Assembly (NCBI GenBank): GCA_002294045.1
Contig: DBEP01000062.1
Coordinates: 54,833 to 118,832, forward strand
DNA: 64,000 nucleotides
Direction of reading: 5' to 3'
Origin: Lachnoclostridium sp. UBA903
Lineage (GTDB): Bacteria > Bacillota > Clostridia > Lachnospirales > Lachnospiraceae
Shown: one piece after another, positions 1 through 8,701 of the stretch
How positions within the stretch are numbered: position 1 is the first letter of the stretch
Layout of the letters: the number at the start of each line of letters is the position of its first letter
Position numbers and translations under genes: made by a program
The notes under the pieces: generated by a model
What the model was told of the DNA's origin: nothing
Databases searched by the model: none
Seen by the model: the letters and a program-made list of their open reading frames with translations, nothing else

Positions 1-728
1 TCTGTGAAATTGCCCAAGAAACTAAATATTAACGCTCCAAGCGTATAAACATTTGTTGCTTCATCAATCACGGCACCTTTAACATATTCTTCCGGAGCTT
101 TCAATCTCTTAGTCCCCCAGAAATCTTCTCCCAGATCATTAATTGCCGGCTTTTTCTTGAAAAAGTCAATATTACATATTGTTGTGATTTCGGTTGAAAA
201 ATCGTATATTATGCTTCCGTCATAAAAATCTACAGCGACATAGCTGCTTTTTGAAACAGCCGATAAAAAAGAAAACATCACTTCTACGGACTTGATTCTT
301 TTTTCAAGTGGCAACCGTCTAAAACGTTTTGCAGGCGGCACTATTTGATGATTTTCACGATATTTCTCGAAATTCCAATAATCAAACAAGCAATCACCAT
401 CTGCCCATTTGAATATAGCTATATAAATGTCACTAAAAGAATAGTGCTTAACAAGTTCGATTAAGTTTGGATGTTTTATGTCCTCGTATATGGGCATCGC
501 TTCTTTAAGCGAGGCAACGGCTTCTTCTGGTGTCCGGACTGATTCGACTGTCTTTAGTCCTGCAACTTTAACGAAATATTTTTCTTTTCCGTCATCAACG
601 CCGAAACTAAAATTACCGGAGTCATTTTGCGAAAACACGCAAAAGACTTTACCCAATGAATTGAGCCACGAAAAATCGTGTTCTTCTTTTAATAGAAACT
701 CGACATTGCCTAAATTAATACTAACCAT
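1..728 (-). CDS. Protein kinase-like protein (partial, C-terminus off the window)
   Basis: An open frame runs from an ATG at 728 to the window edge (242 codons, no stop). GGAGGAAATT lies directly before the ATG; a second in-frame ATG 12 nt upstream overlaps that ribosome site and is less likely. The protein resembles divergent eukaryotic-like Ser/Thr kinases of Clostridia. YVAVDFYDGS stands where the catalytic loop is expected, NIDFF where DFG is expected, and KAPEEY is the APE motif. It is preceded by conserved promoter block copy 1 with a leader of about 165 nt. The canonical HRD and DFG residues are altered, so activity is uncertain. Substrate unknown. Confidence 0.72.
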   Translation of the reverse strand, partial: MVSINLGNVEFLLKEEHDFSWLNSLGKVFCVFSQNDSGNFSFGVDDGKEKYFVKVAGLKTVESVRTPEEAVASLKEAMPIYEDIKHPNLIELVKHYSFSDIYIAIFKWADGDCLFDYWNFEKYRENHQIVPPAKRFRRLPLEKRIKSVEVMFSFLSAVSKSSYVAVDFYDGSIIYDFSTEITTICNIDFFKKKPAINDLGEDFWGTKRLKAPEEYVKGAVIDEATNVYTLGALIFSFLGNFT

Positions 729-894
729 AATTTCCTCCATTTTATCGGTGGGCTACAATATGGTCACCCTCCATATTTTGTTGGATATCATACTCACAAA
801 TTCATCTCCCTTATTTTAATACAAGAGTGCCTTGTAGAATTGTAAAATGTGCAAAACATTAATGGTCGGATATGCGATGATTCCGATTTACCTA

Positions 895-958
895 ATTATA
901 TCAAAATTTCAGTCCAAAATATAGTAATGTATATTTATTAGTTCAATATACACTACTA
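895..958 (-). promoter_or_regulatory. Conserved promoter/operator block, copy 1
   Basis: Minus-strand TATAAT at 900-895 sits inside TTTGATATAATTA. About 20 nt upstream is an imperfect inverted repeat (TAGTAGTGTATATT ... AATATACATTACTA, 957-922). No good -35 hexamer is seen, which suggests an activator. The same block recurs at 16901-16958 and 47129-47192, each time pointing into a small gene. Confidence 0.6.
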
Positions 959-960
959 TA

Positions 961-1321
961 AGATGAAAACTTACTTTGTCTACAAACTGAGCTATGCTTA
1001 AAGCCGTGTGCTGTACTCTATATAATATGCCATTCTCGGCGGAACAGCAATTCATGGGAATGCAAAAATAGGACTAGGATACTTATCCTGGCCCTATGCG
1101 GCTTGTAGTTACTACTTTTATGAAAACCTCTGCGTAATCGCTGACTACACTCCTATGACGGAGGTCCTGCCTTCGTACAAAGAATCCTTCAAAATTCAAA
1201 GATTCTGGCAGTTCTCCAAGATACGAAGTTTATATTCCTGGTTAGAATGTCTAAATCCATTATAAAGAATGAATATGGCTTTTCTTAACCATTATTGTAG
1301 CTGTCTAATAACCTCTCTCTT
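961..1321. other. Intergenic stretch without a recognisable gene
   Basis: No gene is seen. It holds CTACAAACTGAGCTATGCTT (982-1001), which recurs near a terminator at 55.0 kb on the other strand; a short hairpin (AGGATACTTATCCT, about 1076-1089); and small inverted repeats around 1170-1230 (GAATC...GATTC inside CTTCGTA...TACGAAG). These look like decayed repeat material between the kinase-like gene and the end of the iron operon. Confidence 0.4.
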
Positions 1322-2125
1322 TTACAGGTCACAAAAATGCCTTCCTATTGGTATAACATAGGGAGACTTTGATACCGTATCTGAAATAATACGTGATTTC
1401 ATACCAAAAACATCCATAATCAGCTTTTCGGTAACAATATCACCAGGTGCTCCCTGCGCTATCAGTTTTCCATTCTTCATTGCATATAAATAATCTGCGT
1501 AGCGCGCCGCAAGATTAACATCGTGCAACACCATTACGATTGTGGTTTGTTTGCGCTGATTTAAATCGGCCATTAAATCAAGAATTTCGATCTGATAATT
1601 GATATCCAGAAAGGTTGTCGGTTCATCAAGGAATAAAATATCGGACTGTTGCGCCAATGCGGTAGCAATCCATGCTCTTTGTCTTTGTCCGCCTGACAGT
1701 TCATTCATTCCACGATTCGCAAGTTCAATAATATCCATGATTTCCATTGCTTCTGTCACTGCTTCTAAGTCCTGCTTCGTCTGTCCCTGCAGGAACTTCT
1801 GATGCGGGTATCTTCCACGTGCCACCAGGTCACTTACCGTAACCCCCTCCGGGACCACCGGATCTTGAGGTAACAAGCCGCAAATCCTGGCAAGCTGCTT
1901 GGGATGCATTGTTCGAATCGGTTCTCCATCCAGCGTTACCAGCCCTGACCTTGGTGTAATAATTCTGGTCATAGCCTTCAGTAAGGTAGACTTGCCACAG
2001 GCATTAGCACCTATAATAACACTAATTTTACCGTTTGGTATTTCAAGGCTCACATCATGTATTACCGTTTTTTCATCATAACCTACAACTAGATTGTCTA
2101 CTTTTAAAATATGTTCAGATTTCAT
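1322..2125 (-). CDS. Iron-siderophore ABC transporter ATP-binding protein
   Basis: This is the cytoplasmic ATPase (267 aa, usual FecE/FhuC length) that powers siderophore import. Walker A is GANACGKST at about residues 38-46, the ABC signature LSGGQRQR is near 143 and Walker B ILFLDEPT near 163, followed by the switch histidine in VLHDVN. It is the last gene of a four-gene operon; its ATG overlaps the stop of the permease by one base (TAATG), implying translational coupling. Family membership is certain; which siderophore is carried is unknown. Confidence 0.93.
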   Translation of the reverse strand: MKSEHILKVDNLVVGYDEKTVIHDVSLEIPNGKISVIIGANACGKSTLLKAMTRIITPRSGLVTLDGEPIRTMHPKQLARICGLLPQDPVVPEGVTVSDLVARGRYPHQKFLQGQTKQDLEAVTEAMEIMDIIELANRGMNELSGGQRQRAWIATALAQQSDILFLDEPTTFLDINYQIEILDLMADLNQRKQTTIVMVLHDVNLAARYADYLYAMKNGKLIAQGAPGDIVTEKLIMDVFGMKSRIISDTVSKSPYVIPIGRHFCDL

Positions 2126-3162
2126 TAAAATTCTCCATGTCGATTCATTCGTATTAGCAAATAAATTAAATAAGGAGCGCCCAGTAATCCTGTAATTACG
2201 CCTACCGGGAATCGAATTGCAAATGCCTGCTGTCCGATAATATCTGCTGCCAGAACTAAAACGACTCCAAATAACCCTGCTATAACAGGTGAGGAGTTAC
2301 CATATCCTGTAATACGCTTTGCAATTGGCCCGGACAGAAAGGATACAAACGCAATCGGTCCGGTGGTTGCAGTTGCTACAGCGACAAGAATTACAGATGT
2401 AATCAGCAGAATTCCTCTTGCCTGGTTTGTATTCACCCCCATAGTGGTTGCTGATTCCTCTCCAAGCTCCAATATCTTTAAGGATTTTGCATAAAATAAA
2501 ATGAATGGTACGCATATCACCATAACCACCAATAATAAATAAACTGATGTCATTTGCACCCCGTTCAAACTTCCGCTCATCCATCGTAATGCACCTGCAA
2601 TATCATTCTCATTTCCAATAAGAAGGAAATAACTGATTGCCGAATCCATTAAAGCTTGAAATCCAATTCCTACTAATATCAGACGCCCTGTAGAGTATTT
2701 TTTTAATTTGGATAAGAGATAAATCAAAATTGCTGTTATCGCTGCTACCAGAATAGAGCCTCCAAAAACAATGCTTCCTCCGGCATGAAGAATTAATATA
2801 CAAAATACAGCACCAGCACTGGAAGCCGATGTAATTCCAATGATATTTGGATTAGCCAGTGGATTTCTCAGCATAGTCTGAAAAACACTTCCTGCCAGCC
2901 CAAAGGAAAACCCGGCGGCTATTCCGGCAATCATCCTTGGCAATCTTAAGGTGAGAATGGTAAAAGTTGCATTTTCAATATCTTTTCCAGCAAGAACTTG
3001 CACTACGGTTCCCAATGAATAAAAAGTATTACCAACAGTCATCATAAGTCCGCAGAGAATAATCGCCAGAAGTAAGAGAATAACTTCTACAATCCAATAT
3101 CTTTTTTTTCTTTTTTTCTGTCCCTTTTCAATAAAAGCAATATTTTCTATATGATTCGTCAT
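2125..3162 (-). CDS. Iron-siderophore ABC transporter permease (FecCD family)
   Basis: This 345-aa polytopic membrane protein of the FecCD family forms one half of the import channel. The start chosen is the ATG at 3162, which overlaps the upstream stop as ATGA; the longer upstream frame merely runs over the preceding permease gene. The family hallmark GLAGSVFQTMLRNPLANPNI is visible at about residues 90-110. A short basic, charged N-terminus (KGQKKRKKR) precedes the first membrane segment. It pairs with the permease encoded at 3159-4205. Confidence 0.92.
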   Translation of the reverse strand: MTNHIENIAFIEKGQKKRKKRYWIVEVILLLLAIILCGLMMTVGNTFYSLGTVVQVLAGKDIENATFTILTLRLPRMIAGIAAGFSFGLAGSVFQTMLRNPLANPNIIGITSASSAGAVFCILILHAGGSIVFGGSILVAAITAILIYLLSKLKKYSTGRLILVGIGFQALMDSAISYFLLIGNENDIAGALRWMSGSLNGVQMTSVYLLLVVMVICVPFILFYAKSLKILELGEESATTMGVNTNQARGILLITSVILVAVATATTGPIAFVSFLSGPIAKRITGYGNSSPVIAGLFGVVLVLAADIIGQQAFAIRFPVGVITGLLGAPYLIYLLIRMNRHGEF

Positions 3163-4205
3163 AGCTTCGCCCTCATTGCTGTATAAATTAATATCGGGGC
3201 ACCTACAAATGCTGTCACCACTCCGACCTCCAATTCTCCCGGATAACTTAACAGGCGGCCAATCACATCTGAAATTGTCAGAATCACTGCACCTGTCAGC
3301 GCTGACAATGGAATTGTGTAACGTAAATCTGCACCAACAAACAGGCGAATCAGGTGTGGTGCCAGAAGGCCAATAAATCCTATCGGCCCGGCAAGTGCCG
3401 TAGCACTTCCACACAAAATAACACCTGTCAGTGCAGCACAGATACGTACAATCCCAGTACGCACACCTAAACTTGTGGCTGTCTCATCCCCCAGAGCCAT
3501 TGCATTTAAAGCTGGTGCCAGGGCGATTGCCATAGCAATTCCAATCAGCATAAATGGTGCCAGCAAAGATACATAGCTCCATGTTCCTGCGCCAATACTT
3601 CCCACCTGCCAAAAACGATATTCATTCATCACATAAGAGCGTGGAATCATAACAGTACTAATAATACAGGACAGAGCAGCACTCGTTGCTGCTCCTGCCA
3701 GAACAAGCTTCATGGGCGTGGCTCCGCCTTTTCCCATAGAGCCAATTCCATAAACCAATACAGATGAGAGCATGGAACCAACCAACGCAAGTATAATATA
3801 TTCACTTGGAGCCGATATATTAAGAAAAGCAATCCCGCATACTACAAAAACGGAAGCCCCTGTATTCACACCTAAAATCGAAGGATCAGCAATCGGATTT
3901 CTTGTGACTGCCTGCATAAGTACACCAGATACCCCCAGTCCTGCTCCACAGAGTAAGCCGAAAAATGTCCTTGGAATTCTTTTTCTTATCACATTTACCC
4001 CATATTCTGAAATCTGGGGATGAAATAATGCATCTATTATTTCCTTTACCGTAACCTGTCTGGATCCCAAAACAAAGGACATTACAACAGTTACAATCAA
4101 CAAAACCATAATAACAAATAAGGTTATTAAAAAATGTTTAGGTAGAAACAGTGCCTGCTTCCCGCAGCTGTTTCTACCATCTTTTTTATTATTTTTAGTT
4201 TTCAT
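3159..4205 (-). CDS. Iron-siderophore ABC transporter permease (FecCD family)
   Basis: Second FecCD-type channel subunit, 348 aa, with about ten hydrophobic segments and the family motif GLGVSGVLMQAVTRNPIADP near residues 88-107. The ATG at 4205 shares one base with the stop of the binding-protein gene. The four-gene order binding protein, permease, permease, ATPase is classic for ferric siderophore uptake. Two different permeases, rather than one duplicated product, suggest a heterodimeric channel. Confidence 0.92.
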   Translation of the reverse strand: MKTKNNKKDGRNSCGKQALFLPKHFLITLFVIMVLLIVTVVMSFVLGSRQVTVKEIIDALFHPQISEYGVNVIRKRIPRTFFGLLCGAGLGVSGVLMQAVTRNPIADPSILGVNTGASVFVVCGIAFLNISAPSEYIILALVGSMLSSVLVYGIGSMGKGGATPMKLVLAGAATSAALSCIISTVMIPRSYVMNEYRFWQVGSIGAGTWSYVSLLAPFMLIGIAMAIALAPALNAMALGDETATSLGVRTGIVRICAALTGVILCGSATALAGPIGFIGLLAPHLIRLFVGADLRYTIPLSALTGAVILTISDVIGRLLSYPGELEVGVVTAFVGAPILIYTAMRAKL

Positions 4206-5287
4206 TACTTCTGAATATTTCCAATTCCTTCTGCAAGTTTCTCCACATACTCATCAATTGTATAATCAAAAGCAAGTGGTGTAATAGTAAGTGCTGCTGA
4301 TAATGCAGTGCCACTTTCAATACTGATGATCGCATTGTTTTTCAAAGCAGGAATTTCTCCAAGTACCTCATCTGCTGCCGCTGCTGCATAGGCTGATTCA
4401 GAGCTATAACCAATAAGAAAGTCTGCATCATACAATAAATCTGCATTTTCTGCACTAAGATCAAGTGAATAGCTTCCCTCCTTAATATACTGGCTTACAC
4501 TTTCCGGATACGTGAAACCAAATTCGTAAAGGAATTGACAACGGGTATCCTCAGGTGAATATGCATGAAGACTGGAAAGGTCCGTTTCATTAAAGGAAAT
4601 CCATACAAATTTCTTCCCTTCAAATTCAGGGTGTTCTGCTATCTTCTCTGCAATTGTATCCTGCATGCCTGAAATTAAAGCCTTGCCCTTTTCTTCCAGC
4701 CCAAGTGCTTTTGCAGTAATGCTTATCCATTCCTCCGTACTGATGGTCCATGCTGTTTTCGGATATGCTACTACTGGTGCAATTTTACTCAGCAAATCAT
4801 ATTCTTCCTGGGTCATTCCTGAATAAGGTGCAAGAATAATATCTGGATTGCTGTCAGAAACCGCTTCATAATCAATGCCATCGGTGTCCTGGAATACATT
4901 TGGTTCTGTTACGCCAAGCTCTTTTAACTTTTGCTGCGTCCAAGGCAGCATTCCACTCTCATCCTGAACCCCATAATTTGCTGCTGAAAATCCAACAGGT
5001 ACCACACCAAGAGCCAGTACAACATCCTGATTACCAAATGCTACTGTAGCAACTCTTTCCGGCTGCTTCTCAATCACGGTTTCTCCAAATGCGTGTTCAA
5101 TGGTTACCGGATATGTAGCAGATGTGCTCTCCTCTGCTTCTGTTTCTGCTTCAGTTACAGATGTTTCTGCCTCTGGCGCACCAGTTACGTTTGCATTCCC
5201 TTCCTGCGTTGTCTTTGCATTTCCGCATCCGGTTAAAGCAACCATCATTGCCAGAACTGTTACGATACTAATTATTTTATTTCTCAT
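4205..5287 (-). CDS. Iron-siderophore ABC transporter substrate-binding lipoprotein
   Basis: This lipid-anchored extracytoplasmic receptor (360 aa) has a signal peptide ending in the lipobox LTGC (Cys21), then a Glu/Thr-rich linker to about residue 55, then a TroA/FepB-type periplasmic-binding fold (VTIEHAFGETVIEKQPERV is the typical opening). It is the first gene of the operon, preceded by AGGAGGAGCC and a strong promoter with a DtxR-type operator, so expression should rise in iron limitation. It ends one base into the first permease gene. The ligand is probably an Fe(III)-siderophore, type unknown. Confidence 0.93.
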   Translation of the reverse strand: MRNKIISIVTVLAMMVALTGCGNAKTTQEGNANVTGAPEAETSVTEAETEAEESTSATYPVTIEHAFGETVIEKQPERVATVAFGNQDVVLALGVVPVGFSAANYGVQDESGMLPWTQQKLKELGVTEPNVFQDTDGIDYEAVSDSNPDIILAPYSGMTQEEYDLLSKIAPVVAYPKTAWTISTEEWISITAKALGLEEKGKALISGMQDTIAEKIAEHPEFEGKKFVWISFNETDLSSLHAYSPEDTRCQFLYEFGFTYPESVSQYIKEGSYSLDLSAENADLLYDADFLIGYSSESAYAAAAADEVLGEIPALKNNAIISIESGTALSAALTITPLAFDYTIDEYVEKLAEGIGNIQK

Positions 5288-5321
5288 GGCTCCTCCTAAT
5301 AATATCTCTTCATTTTACTTT

Positions 5322-5376
5322 TTAGTTAGACTAAACTAACTGAGGCAATTATACTTATCCTTGTTTATCTTGTCAA
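5322..5376 (-). promoter_or_regulatory. Iron operon promoter with DtxR-family operator
   Basis: On the minus strand TTGACA (5376-5371), a 17-nt spacer and TATAAT (5353-5348) form a consensus sigma-A promoter. Just downstream of the expected start, TTAGTTTAGTCTAACTAA (5339-5322) matches the interrupted palindrome bound by DtxR/IdeR-type metal repressors. A repressor bound there would block transcription. Confidence 0.8.
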
Positions 5377-5414
5377 CATATTTTTATTAATTAAAATATT
5401 TTTAGTTGATAGGA

Positions 5415-5443
5415 TTGAATTTTCCATGAATTTTTGTTATACT
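5415..5443 (+). promoter_or_regulatory. Promoter of the LacI-family gene
   Basis: TTGAAT (5415-5420), a 17-nt spacer and TATACT (5438-5443) lie about 40 nt before the ATG at 5482. The region diverges from the iron promoter, leaving about 40 bp between the two -35 hexamers. Confidence 0.65.
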
Positions 5444-5481
5444 TATTTCACTATAATAAACATCTACAGAGGAGAAGTAAT

Positions 5482-6498
5482 ATGGCAATTATGAAAGATG
5501 TGGCCGCCAGAGCAGGAGTGTCCGTCTCCACCGTAAGCTTCGTTTTAAATGGCATCTCCAAACAGCATAAAGTAGCAGACAGTACTGCAAAAAGAGTATT
5601 AAGGGCAGCCAAAGAATTAGGGTATCATATCAATAGTTCCCTCGAGTTATCCCCAAATTCTTCTGTCAGGCAAAAAGTTATCGGAATCTTTTTTCCCAGG
5701 GAGAATAACGCAACCGATTTGGGCATGATAACTGAGAATATTTATCAGTACACTGTTCTGCAGAATTTGGCCTGTAATATTATGATTATACCCTATCAGC
5801 TGGAGCAGCTTAATGCAGTAATTAAAAATATTGATTGGAAAACCGTAGATGCAGCGATTATTGTTATTTCCCATTTAAAAGAATCATTAAAATTAGATGA
5901 GTTTCCAGATGAGCTTCCTCTCGTTTTTTATAACTATTCTGATTCCAGATATAATAGTGTATCCTGCAGTTCCACAGAATCCAGCAAGCTGCTTTGTGAT
6001 ATCATCCATACAAAGGGATATAAGGATATTGCAGTCATCGGAAGTGAAACTTCCCCAAGAATCTGCGATTCTTATTTTACACAATTCCTTGAACTATGTG
6101 AGCAGTCCGGCATTCCTGTCTCCACTAAAAACTATATTTCTGTAGAAAATTCTTTTTATGGCGGTGCCATTGCTGCAAGAAAGCTTTTAAATTTTAGCAG
6201 TCGTCCTTCTCTAATTTTATCTGCAAATACAGTATTAGCGCAAGGTGCGATTCCTGTATTTGCAAGAAATAAGTTTTTTATTCCTTACAACACAGAGCTT
6301 GCTTCCTTTGGATTAGATAGCGATTTATCCTATCTTCAAAATCATATTCCATCTTTGACTATGGTTGTTATCCCTTCAATGGAGATGTTTAAAATCGCCA
6401 CAGACCTGGCTTTTCAATTAATAGATAATCCGGAAAAAAAGCCAGTTCACCGAATTTGTGAATGTAAACTGGTTTTAAACGAAAGCTTATCAATTTAA
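5482..6498 (+). CDS. LacI-family transcriptional regulator
   Basis: 338-aa DNA-binding protein. Residues 1-60 are a textbook LacI helix-turn-helix with hinge (MKDVAARAGVSVSTVSFVLN), followed by a sugar-binding-protein-like effector domain. AGAGGAG precedes the chosen ATG at 5482; the frame stays open further upstream but covers the promoter. It stands alone between the iron operon and the SOS pair, so its target is unclear. Candidates are the glycoside operon at 8.7-15.8 kb or remote genes. The effector domain is divergent (for example KLLCDIIHTKGYKDIAVIG), so no ligand is proposed. Confidence 0.88.
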   Translation: MAIMKDVAARAGVSVSTVSFVLNGISKQHKVADSTAKRVLRAAKELGYHINSSLELSPNSSVRQKVIGIFFPRENNATDLGMITENIYQYTVLQNLACNIMIIPYQLEQLNAVIKNIDWKTVDAAIIVISHLKESLKLDEFPDELPLVFYNYSDSRYNSVSCSSTESSKLLCDIIHTKGYKDIAVIGSETSPRICDSYFTQFLELCEQSGIPVSTKNYISVENSFYGGAIAARKLLNFSSRPSLILSANTVLAQGAIPVFARNKFFIPYNTELASFGLDSDLSYLQNHIPSLTMVVIPSMEMFKIATDLAFQLIDNPEKKPVHRICECKLVLNESLSI

Positions 6499-6712
6499 GA
6501 TTATTTAGATAAATATGTAAATACTTTAAACTTCATTATGAATGGCAGATGCTGATTTATCACGGATTTGCTCTCATTTATTAACTGTGAAGTTTTTTTA
6601 TCAGAACCAGGAAATTGCCCCTGTTTTAAGTCATTTATAACTTCAAAAACATTAGATAGAACTGTTCTAATACTTTTTGGTCCTGCCGGAATTCATTGGG
6701 AATTTCGAAAAT
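6499..6712. other. Convergent intergenic region
   Basis: Separates the LacI-family gene from the YolD gene, which converge here. ACTTCA (about 6532) and TGAAGTTTTTTTAT (about 6586-6599) could pair as a weak terminator with a long loop. No gene is seen. Confidence 0.35.
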
Positions 6713-7054
6713 CTACTCTTGAAATATATCACACTTTAAATCAGAAATATCAACAAAAGCTATCCTTGTATTGACTATCTCCAATGTTCTGCTTGCCTCA
6801 TCTATTCGTGTTACCATTCCGGTTACCTGCACATATTCTCTATTCTGAAAATATTCCACAGTAATTATGTCTTCTTTCCGAATCTGTCTTAATTTCCAAT
6901 TTAACTCCTGCTTCTGCTCTTCCGATAAATCACGTTTAGGAACGATAATCCGTTCTTTTTCTGCCACTGCTTCCCGAAACCCTTTTAATGCGTCAAAGGG
7001 CATAAATTGTTTCGCACGGTTTCTCCTGTCCATTTTACTACTTCTATTCTCCAC
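6713..7054 (-). CDS. YolD-like protein
   Basis: Small (113 aa) YolD-family protein, identified by RRNRAKQFMPFDALKGFREA near the N-terminus and a C-terminal beta-rich part (GMVTRIDEASRTLEIVN). The start chosen is the GTG at 7054, eight bases after GGAGG; a TTG at 7069 or an ATG at 7033 are alternatives. It overlaps the 3' end of the Y-family polymerase gene by about 10 nt, a conserved pairing in Firmicutes and their plasmids. YolD proteins are thought to assist or modulate the partner polymerase; the mechanism is not established. Confidence 0.85.
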   Translation of the reverse strand: MENRSSKMDRRNRAKQFMPFDALKGFREAVAEKERIIVPKRDLSEEQKQELNWKLRQIRKEDIITVEYFQNREYVQVTGMVTRIDEASRTLEIVNTRIAFVDISDLKCDIFQE

Positions 7055-8309
7055 TTTTATGACCTCCAATCTGTCTGTTACGTTCTATGGTAGTGCCAGC
7101 CTCCTGCAGATCCATTCCCCGCACAAGGGAATTTTTACCGAACTTCTCTTTGATTTCCAATGCTGCCTTCTGTAACTTCCTGTCCTTTTCCAGTTCTGCC
7201 GGATCGGTAAATAAGTCATACTGTTCGTAAGCCTCATTAACAACATTATTGCATGACAGACTCAGCCGCCGTATTGGTGTGTTCTTATTCACAATACGCT
7301 CATACAGCCCCATCACATAGGGTATGATAGTTCGGTAGGAATTAGTGGTAACAGGCATGGATGTGGTCCCTATCGCCGGCTTTAATCCCAGCTCATTAGA
7401 ATATCCGATCATCAATGACATAGAGCCGGTAACCACACTTTTATCTACCATATCCAGACATAAGGCATCAGCCATCTCCTTTACAATCAGCCTGCACTCC
7501 TCAAAGCTGTAATCCCTTGCAAGCACCTGACCGCTTGACATGGAATTGCTTTTTGACTTATATGCCTTAACGTCCGCCATGGTGGTTGCTTCCCTTCCCC
7601 AGGCATGGTCTATCAAAAGCTCCGCATCAATTCCAAATAATCGGTATAGCAAATCTTCATTTGTGCGGGTAATATAGCCCATATTAACAATACCTATACG
7701 ATTCAGTCTGTTTGCAATTCCTTTACCTATTCTCCAGAAGTCAGTCAGGGGCTGGTGCTTCCACAATGTTTTTTGGTAGATTTCCTCATTCAGAAATCCA
7801 ATATTGTCTTTTGCATGCTTTGCCATAATATCCAGTGCTACTTTAGCCAGATACAAATTTGTTCCAATTCCTGCTGCAGCAGTAATTCCTGTGGAGCTTT
7901 TAACATCCTCCATAATCCGTAATGCCAGTTCCCTTGCATTCACATGATACATGGAAAGATAATGAGTCAGGTCAAGAAACGCTTCATCTATGGAATAAAC
8001 ATGGATATCCTCTTTCGCTATATATTTTAAATATATAGCATAAATATCGGCAGAATACTTAATGTAGAGTTTCATTCTTGGAGGTGCCATGATGTACTCC
8101 ACATCTTTGGGTATCTGAAATACCCTGCACCGGTTCTTTATTCCCAATGCTTTCATGGATGGTGTAATAGCAAGACATATTGTTTTCGCACTTCTCTCAG
8201 GGTCAGCTACCACAAGATTCGTAATCAGAGGATCAAGCCCACGCTTCACACATTCTACAGAAGCATAAAATGATTTAAGATCAATACATAAATAAATCTG
8301 CTCTTCCAT
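7044..8309 (-). CDS. Y-family (UmuC/DinB-like) translesion DNA polymerase
   Basis: 421-aa error-prone polymerase. The metal-binding start CIDLKSFYASVECV (residues 8-21) and the catalytic SIDEAFLDLT (near 107-116) are intact, followed by the helix-hairpin-helix thumb (FWRIGKGIANRLNRIGI) and a little-finger domain. The N-terminal form is like Bacillus YqjW/UvrX rather than classical DinB. It is transcribed with YolD from a promoter that contains a LexA box, so it should be induced by DNA damage and allow bypass at the cost of mutation. A clear ribosome site (AGGAGGTGTTTCC) precedes the ATG. Confidence 0.92.
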   Translation of the reverse strand: MEEQIYLCIDLKSFYASVECVKRGLDPLITNLVVADPERSAKTICLAITPSMKALGIKNRCRVFQIPKDVEYIMAPPRMKLYIKYSADIYAIYLKYIAKEDIHVYSIDEAFLDLTHYLSMYHVNARELALRIMEDVKSSTGITAAAGIGTNLYLAKVALDIMAKHAKDNIGFLNEEIYQKTLWKHQPLTDFWRIGKGIANRLNRIGIVNMGYITRTNEDLLYRLFGIDAELLIDHAWGREATTMADVKAYKSKSNSMSSGQVLARDYSFEECRLIVKEMADALCLDMVDKSVVTGSMSLMIGYSNELGLKPAIGTTSMPVTTNSYRTIIPYVMGLYERIVNKNTPIRRLSLSCNNVVNEAYEQYDLFTDPAELEKDRKLQKAALEIKEKFGKNSLVRGMDLQEAGTTIERNRQIGGHKSGE

Positions 8310-8360
8310 CCAGGAAACACCTCCTATCTTTTTCGATACAAATGGTTTAAATCAATTCTC

Positions 8361-8389
8361 ATTATACTTCCAGAACATATGTTTGTATA
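8361..8389 (-). promoter_or_regulatory. SOS promoter with LexA box
   Basis: GAACATATGTTT (8373-8384) fits the Gram-positive LexA box (GAAC-N4-GTTC type, last base changed). It lies in the spacer between a minus-strand TATAAT (8366-8361) and a weak -35 TATACA (8389-8384), the ideal place for repression of the polymerase-YolD operon. Confidence 0.72.
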
Positions 8390-8551
8390 TGTGTTTTTTC
8401 TGGAAATTTTGAGCTATGAATGGATATCAATATTTATGTTGATTATTATTTTTCTCCTTCTGCTAGATAAATTTATTATTTTCAGACAAATTGAAAATTA
8501 CGGATTTAGCCTCAGAACTTATTGAGTTGTCAGTGCTTTAGGAAAATAAAA

Positions 8552-8585
8552 GGACTATACTTTTCGTTTTCCGAAAGCATAGCCC
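8552..8585 (-). terminator. Terminator of the glycoside operon
   Basis: A stem of CTATGCTTT against AAAGTATAG-type arms with a short A-rich loop is followed on the minus strand by CCTTTTATTTT. It ends the operon that finishes with the GH13 gene. The stem sequence (GCTATGCTTT) resembles another terminator at 54981-55021. Confidence 0.65.
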
Positions 8586-8701
8586 ATACTCCGAAGGTCG
8601 GCATTAATGGCTTCATATAATTCGTCCCACAAGCAGTCAAGAATATTGTCATTTGTACTTTGGGGTTTTTCACTAATTATATTTCCATATACTTGCCTCA
8701 T
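8555..8701 (-). CDS. Possible 48-aa ORF overlapping the GH13 3' end
   Basis: An ATG at 8701 opens a 48-codon frame, shifted relative to the GH13 gene, that crosses the GH13 stop and ends within the terminator stem. The middle (DNILDCLWDELYEAINADL) reads like a plausible amphipathic helix. There is no good ribosome binding site and the last residues are encoded by the terminator hairpin. It may be a small protein, a relic, or chance. Confidence 0.25.
   Translation of the reverse strand: MRQVYGNIISEKPQSTNDNILDCLWDELYEAINADLRSMGYAFGKRKV

Noticed and set aside
478..819. 113-codon plus-strand open frame
   Set aside because: Most of it is antisense to the kinase-like gene, which has a proper start, ribosome site and kinase motifs.
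3163..3414. 84-codon N-terminal extension of the FecCD permease at 2125
   Set aside because: It overlaps the upstream permease in another frame; the ATGA overlap and ribosome site mark the start at 3162.
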